Shown one piece after another: positions 25,355 to 36,400 of a stretch of DNA of 64,000 nt. Origin of the DNA: Promerops cafer (lineage: Eukaryota; Chordata; Aves; Passeriformes; Nectariniidae); contig VZSE01013631.1 in assembly GCA_013398275.1 (NCBI GenBank), positions 1,091,594-1,155,593 on the forward strand, given 5' to 3'. Positions within the stretch are counted from its first letter, which is position 1, and each line of letters starts with the position of its first letter. The translations under genes and the position numbers were made by a program. The notes beneath the pieces were generated by a model. That model saw nothing but the letters and a program-made list of their open reading frames with translations. It had not been told where the DNA came from and did no database searches.

Positions 25355-25539
25355 TTCCCGTTCAGTATGAGCCTGCAGACCCACGGCATCATTCCAGACT
25401 GTGGGACCTATCTCTCCTTAAAAATTGCTTAGTAAAACTGGGCAGCAGCAGCAGAAACTAAACACTCACGCTTTTTGTTACAAGTGTGAAACCTGTCACT
25501 ACACGGCTGAGAGATGTCACCGTGCCAGCTGTCGGCGGT

Positions 25540-26230
25540 CCCCCGCCGTTCCTGACCACACCTCCGTAGTACGCAGCAGCGCGGCTCCTACCGCACAGCC
25601 GTGCCGTCCCTCCGAGGCTGCTTTCCCAGCCGGCTTGCAGGGCGGAGCTGCCCTCAGCCCTCAGCCGGCCGGGGCGGGACCGCGGGCCCCCGGCGGGCAG
25701 GGGAAGTGGCGGGGGCGGTGCCGCGCCTCTCCCCGGGCTGCGCTTCCCCGGGCGGCCGGGGAGCNNNNNNNNNNNNNNNNNNNNNNNNNNNNNNNNNNNN
25801 NNNNNNNNNNNNNNNNNNNNNNNNNNNNNNNNNNNNNNNNNNNNNNNNNNNNNNNNNNNNNNNNNNNNNNNNNNGGCCGGGCTGTGGGCGCGGGTCGTCG
25901 CTGGCGAGAAGCGGCCGGGGCAGTGTGGTCGCGGGCGGGCCTCTCTGCTGCCAGGCTGGGGCCGCCGCTCGGGCCTGCTCTTCCCGGGGCCTTCCTGCGG
26001 CCTCGGCGCTCCCCGCCGCTGTGGTGAGCGCCGCGGTGCCAGCGGCCTGCCCCCCTCCGCCCGCCTGCCCATTCCTCCCGCGGCGCCTCTTCTCCCGTCA
26101 CCGAATTGCCCGGCCTTCTGCAGAAATCCCGACTCCTGCCCCGCCGCAGCTGTGGCCGCTGAAGGAAGGGCCAGGGCTAGCGAATGGGTGGAAAGGCTTC
26201 GGCCGGCTGCCCCGCAGCTAGCAGTGCGGA
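25540..26230. promoter_or_regulatory. N4BP2: CpG island, probable N4BP2 promoter
   Basis: About 700 bases of dense G, C and CpG interrupted by an N gap, with AT-rich DNA on both sides. It lies 7 kb upstream of the N4BP2 start codon and 18 kb from the PDS5A island, so the two head-to-head genes appear to have separate promoters. A good plus-strand donor, CTGTG|GTGAGCG at 26024, could end a noncoding first exon of N4BP2. Other donors hidden in the gap cannot be excluded. Confidence 0.7.
25765..25874. other. Assembly gap (110 N)
   Basis: Undetermined bases within the second CpG island. Frames translated across it are artefacts. Confidence 0.99.
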
Positions 26231-29200
26231 GTGCTCGTGAACTTCATCTCGCGAAGAATAGAGCCCCCGAGATAAATTCACCCCGTTCGAAATGAAATCA
26301 GAAGATTCTAAGTACTCGGGGGGCTTGTTCCCTCTTAACAGTCGAGAACCGCTGAAACGTGTTTATCGTGAGGTTATTTGTAATGTTTATAGCATAGTAT
26401 CTCTCCGTGCTTTGGACAGGATTTGCAGTTTTGCTGATCAAGTACCATAAGGTCACTGGGGCTTTGGAGGAGCCTGGCGTCAAAAGCGAGAAAAAAAGTA
26501 CATATTTACTAGTACTTTTCTTAACTCTTGTACTGAAAGACTAAGGACAGTGTGACTGTTAAGAGACATACATATGCTATTTTATACAGTGCACTGACAA
26601 AGTTTAGTCTGCAGCTTAGTATTGCAGGAGAACCTTGCAGTGAAAAGTTGAGAATAACTCATATAGAACTTAAGCAAAAGCACTCCAAAAGGAGTGGAAG
26701 TTTTAGATAACCTGTCTCTAGTTGTGATTTGAGAGCCAAAGGCTGAAATATAAACGGAAAAAATTACAGAAAGGCAGAAAAAGTTAAGTATGGTATACTT
26801 AGTATACTTATTAACTTATATATAAGGTTGAAAGTTTTAACTGTCATTCTTCCCGGCACAGTCACACTGACTGGGACGGGGCTTGCTTGTGTCACATGGC
26901 TGCAGCACGTGTTTGCAGTTTGGGTTCCTGTGGAGTGTGTGAAGAACTGGTGAGGGAAATTTAGCAGCATCAAAGCATATCTTAAAATCCTGTATTTTAT
27001 GTTTCAATAAATACAGGCTTTTTCTTACTGTCTCTTGGTTTTTGTTTTGTTTTGGCTGTGGAGTTGCCATCTATTTCTTGTTGCCTTTTCTACACTTTTT
27101 TAAAAAAAAACCTCTTCCTCTGTTGTATTAACATTAATGCATTTCATCTGGGGAAGCCACTGATATAGAGGGAATATAAAAACGTTACATTCGGGGCTTT
27201 GGGGGGGTTTTAGGCCTGCAGTGTTGCTCTGTCTTGTCTTTCACTCCTACCTGTGTACTGATCTGTAATCTATGCTAAGTGGCTGACATAGTTGAATTAT
27301 TATTTCAATAATGTTTATAGAGCTAAATTCACATGGAGAAGAACTCAATTAAAAATAATAATCCTTGAATTTTAAGAAGTTGCTGCTTAAGTTTTTCTCA
27401 CTGAGGCTCTGCTACTATAAAAATGCCGGTAGGGCATTAATTAGCTGTCAGTTATACTGCCTGTCAGAATTGAGTAAGGCTGAGTTTTGAATAGTCTCTG
27501 GAAGCATGGTGCGGGCAAGTTGCAGCTCCAGGACTGCTGGAGTTCTCTTTCCTCTTTCCAAATACCTCTCTGTGATTTGTAGTGTGGAGTTGTAATAAAA
27601 TCTTAAGTAGTAGTACTAATGTCAGGTGTGGAATTGCAGAAGCACCAACATTACCACAAGTTTCATCTTTGTTTTAGCCTGCAGCATCGCTTCGGAGACT
27701 GGGCATAGGTCACAGTAACACAGCTGGGCTGTGTGGAGTCTGCACTGGGGACAGCCCAGGTAGCCCAAGAGCTCTGCATCCTGGAAGGTCTCCCCTCAAA
27801 GCCAAATTTGCCATGGGAAACCCTTCAGCATGCTTTAGAGGGCTGTGAGCTGTATGGGAGAAGGACATAGGAAGGAAGCTATAAAAGGATCAAATATCTC
27901 TAAACTCCCCTAGAGGTAGAAAGACATTTTGCAGATACTCTTACTATTTTCTGAAAAAAACCCCCCAAACTCAAAACAAAAACAACAAAAAAACCACAAA
28001 CCCCAAGCAACAACCTTCTCCACTTAAACAAGGAGAATGACTGTTTTTTATTTTTTTTCTAGTTTGTCATGCTGCATATCTGCACTCTTCATAATACTAA
28101 GGCCACTTGATTTTTTTTGCCAAAATCCAATCTTTGTCCTTCAGCACACAGCAAAAGGAAGTTTCTTTCAGGCAGACCTGGTGGCGGAGAACACAGTGGT
28201 GGCTTTCCTCCTCCCACATCACTGCTTTAATCATGTACATCCAGGAGATTTGCCTGCCCCTTTCTGGGCACTCTGTGGAAGGGCTCTAGCACGAGCGGCT
28301 TCGTGGCTTGAAAGGAAACTACATGATGTGGAGTTTGACAGCTTCTGTCACCTGTGAGACACTAGGTGACTGCCACTGCAGGTTGATTTCTCATGACATG
28401 GCATGTGCAGAAGAGCTTTTGAGTCCTTCCTAGCAAACAGGGCTCTGTTCTTCCTGCAGGTTGTGTTTGCTTCATAAGCATCTACTTCAGATGAGTTTGT
28501 GCTGGTTTTGTACTCTTGAACTGTGTGTGTACTTGGATGAAGGTTTTTTTTTGTATTTGAATACTTATTTTTTGCAGCGGCTTCAAAAGAATCTGTCTGA
28601 CCTGGGCCAGACTTAAAAATCACAAAAATAGAAAAAAATCCTAGCAGAACAGGTTGTATAAAGCAAGTGTATGCTAGTTAGTTAGGAGTGAGACCTATTT
28701 GTCACTGTCTTGCATTTTGACAGAACTTGATATGAAAAAGGAGGACCTTTGTTAAAACTGTTGAACAAGACCTTGGAACAACCAGTGGGAATAACACAGA
28801 GTGGAAGAAGGAAAGAGTAGAAAAGATCCTTGAAGTGTTTCCAGAAGCACTGTCTTTAGCTGGGTATAGATTTTCACATTCAATAACAAAGTGGCCTGTC
28901 CCTTGCTGACTGCTGGCAGAAATGGAAGAACACAAAAGGCTCCAAACCATCTCCTTTGCTACTCCTACAGTTACTGAGAAAAATCTGCTGAAAGGCATTT
29001 CCTGGTTTTTTTCTTTCCTTTTTTACCTCCTGGTTTTAAGACGGGGGACTCAAACATTGTCCAAAAAAGAAAAGCTTCTTATTTAATAAATACTAGAAAG
29101 TAAAATGAATTGGTGTCAGTTTGATTTCATTGGCTGCTTTTCCTCTTGTGCTTGTATTTAAATATTTGTTTTCCTCCATCCAGGAAACCTCAAAGTGCAA

Positions 29201-32200
29201 ATGAACAAATGTGGAAATTACCTTTGTTGAAAGGTTGTTTTGTAAAATCGTTGAATGGCTTTTCAGCTTTTCCTTGTATGGTTTTTCTGAAGCCACTTTG
29301 TTGAGGTGAATACCTTTCTATGTCTGCAACATGTCCTTTGTTTTGTGGATTTGGATTCTCATTATCAAGTATTTGCTTAAGTGAAGTGCTTTGTCTATTT
29401 TGATAGCAGTTTTTAATTCTTAGGAGCAGTGGAATGAGGTTAGATGTAAAATGTGAGATGGATATCTCCATTTCTTGTGAAGAGTATTTAGGCCATCAAC
29501 TTGTCATGTTTAGGAGTGTGACAGAATAGTTGTTCCAAATTCTTTACGTAATTTAGGTGTACATGTTCAGTTTGGTTTTTGTGGTTTTTTTGCATGTTTG
29601 GGTTTTTTGGTTGTTGTTGTTTATTCTTTATTTTATTTTGTTTGGTAGTTTTATTGCTGTTTGGGATTTTTTTTAAAGTTTGTTTGGAAGCGTAAGACTT
29701 GTGAGGAGTAAGCTCTAGGCTAATATGTAAACTGTAATTAAGTCAGACTTTGAGCAGACCTAACATCTTTGGTATGTGCACAATGGACTAGGAGTTGGAA
29801 GATGCTTTGATGAACCGAAGTGCAGTTCTTTAGCATTAATAGGACTTTACAAATAAGCTGTGTAAGTAACATAATCTTATTTTGATGTGCCAGGTTTTAT
29901 TTGCCTAATTTCCCACATGATGGAATGAATCTAGTCTTCACCAGCATGGATATGTAGACCTTTTCAAGATGGTTAAGAACTGTGGTGAAGAGCCAAGTGG
30001 AATGACAAGTGAGGAGCCTTACATTTATTTCTAACTAATTCTTCTGCTATGTTATTTCTTTACCTGATGTAAGTCAGCTTTTTTAGAGAAGAAATCATCT
30101 AAACACTGAAATCAGGTAGATGTTCCTATCCTTAGGAAAACTTACAGTTGAGCTCAGCTTGACATGTTGGGTACTTATTTAAGATATTAGCCGTGCTTAG
30201 TCTATTCAAACCTAATAAGTGTATTGCTCAGTGTTAAAACTGCTTAAAGTGAGCAAAATACAAATTCTAATTTGTATTCTGATTATTTCTTTGTCAGGAG
30301 GAAGCAGCCACTTCTGCTGACATCTGATTTGTATGTTAGAAAATATGGTTTCCTGACAGAAGAGTGCGTTGTAGTTTTTAACAGCAGATCTTTATTAAAT
30401 GTGCTGTCAATGGTGGTTTCGGAAAGATGAGAAAGGACCCACTTTGGGGCAACTCAGTGAAGCTAAAGATGTAAGTTCTGTGCCATTGCTATTTCATATG
30501 TATTACAAGTAGAGATTTTTTTCCAGTCCCAGCTTATACATATATATGTGCATGTGTTTGGTTTTTTTTTTTTTTTGAAAGCCAGAAGGTTCTCATGGAC
30601 ATTACATGATAAATATTTTATATAGTTTGAAATTAAGAAATTATTCAAAAACCCCAAAACCAAACCAAACTAAAAAGCTGTCACCACTACCACCCAACAA
30701 AACCAAACCATCCTCTTTTATATATATGTTTAACTACCTTAAAGTATTCAGAGAAATATAAAAATATATACAAATTGGTCAGCTTTGTTCATATTGTTTG
30801 ACTCTTCTGTTGTGTCAAGGCTAGAGACTTCCTCTGTCCTTAAAAAATGAAGAGAAGTAATACTGATAAATTATTTGCCATTTGAACTCGGTCACAGTTA
30901 AACCAGAAGTGTCTTATGCTGCTTAATGCTTTTAGTAAACATTCAGTAGTGTTTAGAATATTTCTCTGGTCTGTTTGCTCAAAAAAATAAGGCCTTGTAA
31001 TGACTTCGAAAAACTATATTTAATGCTGATGGTTTCCTAATGCAATCTCTTTGATTCAAAGAGTTTTGTGAATACTTTCGGTATGAACTATAACTCAATT
31101 GGAAAGTAGTTTGGTATTTTTCCTCCTCTAGTCTGTGTGTTCTGCCTGTTCTTGAATACTACCTGTTTGCTTCTTTTTCTATAGTTGACGTGTTATGTGT
31201 AACAGGACTTGCAGTCAGAGCATGTTTTTCAGCAGCGTGTCCTTACAGAATTGATCATTATAAGAGAGCTCGATTCAAGCACTGACAACACCTGAAGTGT
31301 TCTGCTTAAAGTCTATTGCTGCACAGTAATATCAAGGTGCATGAATGCCATGATCCCATGCAGGATCTTTCCTTTTGTCAATGAACCTCTTTTACTGAGG
31401 AACAATCACATTTTTTACCACTGTCAACATTGTTTAAGTTAGGACAACCTTTTCTACTGGCTAGAGGATGTATGATTAGATACAGAAGTTTCAAAAGCAA
31501 CACCTGCTGTAACTTTTTTTTTGATTGTTGAATACTTTTCATGACAGTAAAGAATGGTGTAAGGATGGCTAATTAGAGAGGTGGACCAAAAAAAGTGTGA
31601 TGAAAAAACCAGCTGCAATTGTCCCAGCTCAGTCTGGCCAACTAGCATTTTCCACTATGGTTTCTCCTTTATTTTTGGAAGTCTGCTTCTTCCTTTTCCT
31701 GTGTATTGTTTTCCTTGTCATGCATTTCAGATTTCCTTGACCTTGTCATTGTTTCAGATATCAATCTGGTTTATCTGTCTAAAGTCCATGTACACATGAT
31801 AGAAACTCCTGGGATCCTAGAGTTGTCAGTTTTGCTTTTGTAAATTTCTATGACTTGAGAATATAACAGTCAACATTCTGCTAAGTGTTCAACCTCTTGG
31901 CTGTTGGAATAGATTGATAGAGGATAATGGAGAAGTGCTGTTTGAATCTGGCACTAATCTGGCATTGTCGTTTGTGTGCCAGTGATCCAGGGAGGGAAGG
32001 ACTAAGTGAAAGTTTAAGTGCTGCCATTGGTTTTTCTGCATGTGTTGGATTGATCATCACTGGCAAAATAACTGTTTTATATAAAAACAGGTATTTTATG
32101 GCCTACTCAGTAATTGTTATTGGTAAATAGGGGCTCTTTGCTGTAATTAACTTCAGATTTCTGAGCCTTACTAAGGCTAGTCTTCTGAATAATTATTTGT

Positions 32201-33154
32201 AAAAAATATAAATTAGTTTATTATGATAATCACAAGAGCTCAACAGAGCTTTGATACTGATACAAAGAAAAAGAGGGAGACCATGCTGTACTCCATGCTT
32301 GTATTTCAATTAATAAATGCTTTCCTTTTCAATATAAGATTAATGCAGTAATTGCAGTTATTATAGATGCTGTAATGTTTTAACTAGATGTGTTCGAAGG
32401 CTTCATGGCAGAAGTGTGGAGGGTGGACTGAAGCCTCTTCTTGCTTTATGGTTTATACAGTTGTATATATAGTTATAAAATGTTTTTAACAACTAAAAAA
32501 AAAACTCCACACAGGCTGAGGCACTTCTGGATGTCACTTGGTTCATCCCAGCAGTCACATCAAGCAGGAGTGCCTGAAGCACATTACCTGAGCCCTGAAA
32601 CGGCCTGATTCAAGCAGGGCTGTTTGGTCAGGTTTTGAGAATATGTGGGGTTGCAGACTCCACAACCTCTCTGCCAGTGCTTGAACACTGAAGAACTCCT
32701 GTTTATTCTTAAAATATCATGGCTGGGGGGAAGTAATGACAGACTTTTGAAAGATTTGGTAACATGTTACATCTCCCAGTACTTTTGTAAGAGGAGGAGT
32801 TTCTGAATATTAACCGAATGTAGATGTTCCATAATGTTAACTGGTCCTCAGTAGCGGAGGAATATTTGTGATCTGGCCACCTGGCATTGCAAACTTTACT
32901 TTTCTGGACTTCTCTTTTAAGCTGCATTTTATTTGTTCTCTCTTCCAGACACAGTTTCATTGTCTAGTTAACTGGAAAATAAGGCTGCTCTAGCTGTCAG
33001 CCATTTGAAAAGAAGAAAGGCAGACATCTAGAAAATGCTTTCCTGTATGCTTATGTATATTTTTGATCTTTTAGCTATTTAAATAGAAGACATGGAAACA
33101 TGAGTATGTATTTTATTAAATTTTTTCTTTCTTTTTTTTTTTTTTTAATTCCAG
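26231..33154 (+). other. N4BP2: Probable N4BP2 5' intron
   Basis: If N4BP2 starts in the CpG island, this is its first intron. I see no coding exon in it. It holds A/C-rich simple sequence (27955-28015), T/G-rich tracts (29570-29680), C/A-rich sequence (30645-30712) and one degraded CR1 piece (about 32570-32705). A pyrimidine tract and CCAG acceptor close it at 33154. Confidence 0.5.
32570..32705 (-). mobile_element. Degraded CR1 LINE fragment
   Basis: Plus-strand landmarks of reverse-orientation CR1 3' sequence are present: TCAAGCAGG, GTCAGGTTTTGAGAATAT, GACTCCACAACCTCTCTG and CCAGTGCTTGAACACTGAAG, all in the CR1 order. Divergence is high and the terminal octamers are not visible. Confidence 0.65.
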
Positions 33155-33277
33155 GTCTGCAATTTCTGTTTGGTCTATCCCAGTATGGAGAGCTTTTTTT
33201 GTGATTTTTAAGCTTGGTGCTGTCAGCCCCGTGTGAGCAAACCAGAACAAAAAGCACGCTGGGTATTAGAAAGCAAA
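33155..33277 (+). other. N4BP2: N4BP2 5' UTR part of the start-codon exon, with uORF
   Basis: A T-rich tract and TTCCAG acceptor precede the exon. The leader contains one upstream ATG (33185-33187) opening an 8-codon frame, MESFFCDF, that stops at 33211, 66 bases before the main ATG. In the main frame, codons upstream of the start (GTG AGC AAA ...) are open but contain no ATG, so translation starts at 33278, where an A at -3 gives a good context. Confidence 0.75.
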
Positions 33278-33494
33278 ATGCCACGGAAGAGGAAAACTGG
33301 TGGGAGTCCTTCTCAGAGGAATGGCAATTCTGACAGAGCTGCTGTTGCTGTATCCCAGGGGGTCCCAAGCCACTTAATGGCACAAGCAATGCATTATGTC
33401 AATAAGGAAGAGCTGTTCAACAGCATGTCAGAGATGTTTTCCGACCTAGATCCTAGTGTGGTTTATATGGTTCTGTCTGAATGTGATTTTAAAG
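33278..33494 (+). CDS. N4BP2: N4BP2 coding exon 1 (residues 1-72)
   Basis: Starts MPRKRKTGGSPSQRNG, a basic tail like the human MPRRRK start, then carries most of the CUE ubiquitin-binding domain (EELFNSMSEMFSDLDP, VVYMVLSECDF). It ends in phase 1 at AAAG|GTAAAT, so the next residue (V73) is split. Confidence 0.96.
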
Positions 33495-36400
33495 GTAAAT
33501 AATATACAGCTGACATTACAGTTTTGTTTCATGTGCAGATAGTTCTTAACTAGAGCAACTCCAGGCAAGTTGGTGTGGGTGTTGCAATCATATTTGTGAG
33601 TTTAACTTTTTATTGGTAGGTGAGTAATAAAATTTTGGAATTTTATGACCATGTAAGATTCTTCAAGTTTAACAATGTTTCTGTGAGGCTGGTAAATGGA
33701 GCAGTGTACTCCATAAATGGAGGTACTGTTTAGAGTGGATTGTTCTGTCACACAGAGCAGGCAGTGGTGGAGTTGTGAGGAGAATCTGATTTTTCCAGTT
33801 AGTTTCTGTGCCATATCTGCAAGATGCCTAAGCTGTTTCTGCAGGAGGGGTATTTTATCTTCTAGATCGCAGTTTTTTGATGGTATGTCATATGTGGTCC
33901 CGGTGGCATTTGCTTTTCCTTAAATACTTGAACTGAGCTTTTGTTTTACGTTTATTTTGCATTGTCATCTTGTCGTGTCCACTGAGGATAAGTTTCTGCA
34001 GGATAAATTTCTTTTTGCCGTGTTTAGTTCTCTGCAGCCTTGCTGGAACTAAAGCAAGGAACCAGTTTCTTTCCCTACATTCTGCCGACCTACATACCCA
34101 GCTCTCTTGGCAGACTATTTTCATATTTATGCCCAGACCCTCCCATTCTTCTGTGGTTTTAAAATGCCTCTATATGCAAGGTCATTTGCTTATGATAAAA
34201 GTACCACATGAAGTGCCAGATAGCAATATCTGAGGAGTTACTTGTCAGGGGAATAAGCCATATATGGGCATTTTAATCAATTTGTATTCATATGATCAGA
34301 TGTGATTAACTGAGATTATTGTAAGAATATGTGCAAAGAAAGCAGATTTTGGCATTTTTTTTATATGTATGAAAGCTAGGTAACCATCAAAAGGACTGTT
34401 TTTATTATCTAAATTGTATGGAGTTTATAACTTAAGAACAAATGTGAGAGTGCCATTATAATTGTTGTTCATTTTAAAATTGAATTTGATGGAATTACTG
34501 ATTCATGCTTAGAACTCTTAATAAGATTCAACCTTTACCATAATACCAGTTTTATCTACAGCTTACTGGATAATGCAGTAGACATGTACAGTTCATAGCC
34601 TTGTACTGTAAACAGTAGCTTAAAAATGGAAAGGTTGGCATATTTGAGTGCTAATAAGTTGTTTTCATACAGTAGAGAAGCTGGAAGGATGACAAAGGTT
34701 TTGTTTAATGAGCACAGACAGAGTTGTACTTAAATGAGCTTAAAGTTTTTGTTACACTGTCTTTCAGGAAAACAGATTAGCTTTAGGGCTCAGATGATGT
34801 TTGTGCCTGCTTTTCATTTTGTTCGTGTTGATCACTGGCACCCTCTACTCAATTTTACAAAGAATTAATGCAGATACTGGATTTTTCAGGCTGTATTAGA
34901 TAGGACATTTTAAAGTGGGCCATAGTGAACATACTTTGCATACTTCTATCTCTTTGATCCTTTGTAGAGTTTTTAGTTCATTTTACACTATTTCAGCTAT
35001 ATGAGATAGATTAGAAATAAGTATCCATTTAAACATCCAGCTCTGATATTTTTTTCCAGTTAAAATTAGTAATTTTTAGACAGTATTTCCAAAGTAATTT
35101 TTAAGTGTATTAGGTTGTTATTTTTCAATATGGCTGTATTGAGTTCTGCCTTTACTTCTAATGAGAAATGGGTCAAGGGAGTTTCAGAAGCTGTGGTTAA
35201 AGGTGAATTGGTGAACTGTCTTTTGGTTGTTTCTTTAGTTGTAATAAATGCTTCTTCAAGTAAAAAATGGCATGCACATCAGCTTGGGTTTGTTTAGTTG
35301 ACCATGCTTTATTCTGTTTATCTTACCCAACAGTAGAAAATGCTATGGATCATCTTCTAGAGCTGTCCACCCATGCAAAAGGAGTAGCATCTTCAAAAAC
35401 CTTGGGTTTTGGTTTAGCAGCATCATCATTACCACTTGTTCATCAGCAAAGATCTATTGCAAATGAAAGAATGGGGGAAGGTACTGCAGCACATAGTTAT
35501 TCTGGAGCAGCAATAGATAAGGTCCTGTCACCTGGTGTGCAGCTGACTGGAGAACTGGATTCTTTACTAGAAACTGCCTTTCAGAGTTACAGCTTGAGTG
35601 AAGAATTGCCTAATTCTGCAACTGACCAAATAGTAGACGAGCACCCTGTGCAACATGATGGTTTTACCAAATTTCCTGAGTGGGAAAAATCTGATGATTC
35701 AGTTTGCAATGTCCTACTTTTTCCACAGCAAGCAGAGACAAATAATGAGGTTTTAGAAAACTTCTGCTGTTCCCAGCCACCAGTGAGTCAGCTGAGCATC
35801 CAGACAAGCTCATCATCTGCATCAGACAGTTTTGCACAGATACTGGAAGATTCTGATTTGTTGGAAATACACGTTCAACATGATGTGGCTTCAGAAGCAT
35901 ATAAACTATCAAATGGAGAAGTATCTTGTGAAAATTCTGATATGACAGAAGATACTGTTTTGGATCAAAGTAGTGTGACTACTGCTTCTTGTGGGTCCTC
36001 CCAAAGACCTATGGAACTTGGAGTAGCTGTGACTGGAGATCCTAATTCAAGGTGCCTGGAACAACGTGAAGATGCAGTGACTGCCTTTAGCAGCTACCAG
36101 AATGCTTCTCTTCCAGAGGCGTATGTCTCTCCTGAAACATCCAGTTTCAAAACACAAAAACCTGCAGATACTCAGCAAACTCAGCAGGGTTATAACTTAA
36201 ATTTTTCTACACCATCAGGTCAATCTCAACAACACTGGAATCTCATGGCTCCTGTGTTTTATCCATCCAGTGGAAGTCACAGCTTTGTAATTCCTGTGGC
36301 TGCCAGTCCAGGGCAGTGTAGAACTTCAGAAAAAGGACTTTTTCTTTCCTCCCCAGTGGTTTCAAATGCCTGGGATGGCAACCCTTCTCTGAAGGTATGG

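Noticed and set aside
25425..26221. Several frames of about 150-200 codons through the second CpG island on both strands
   Set aside because: They cross an N gap and have the Arg/Pro/Ala/Gly composition expected of any GC-rich DNA; no motif supports them.
33233..33277. Upstream extension of N4BP2 by 15 residues
   Set aside because: It would need a GTG start, while MPRKRK at 33278 matches the known N-terminus and has a good start context.
35267..35333. Extension of N4BP2 exon 2 upstream of 35334
   Set aside because: The open sequence before the CCAACAG acceptor is intron. The split codon AAA G|TA joins correctly to exon 1.
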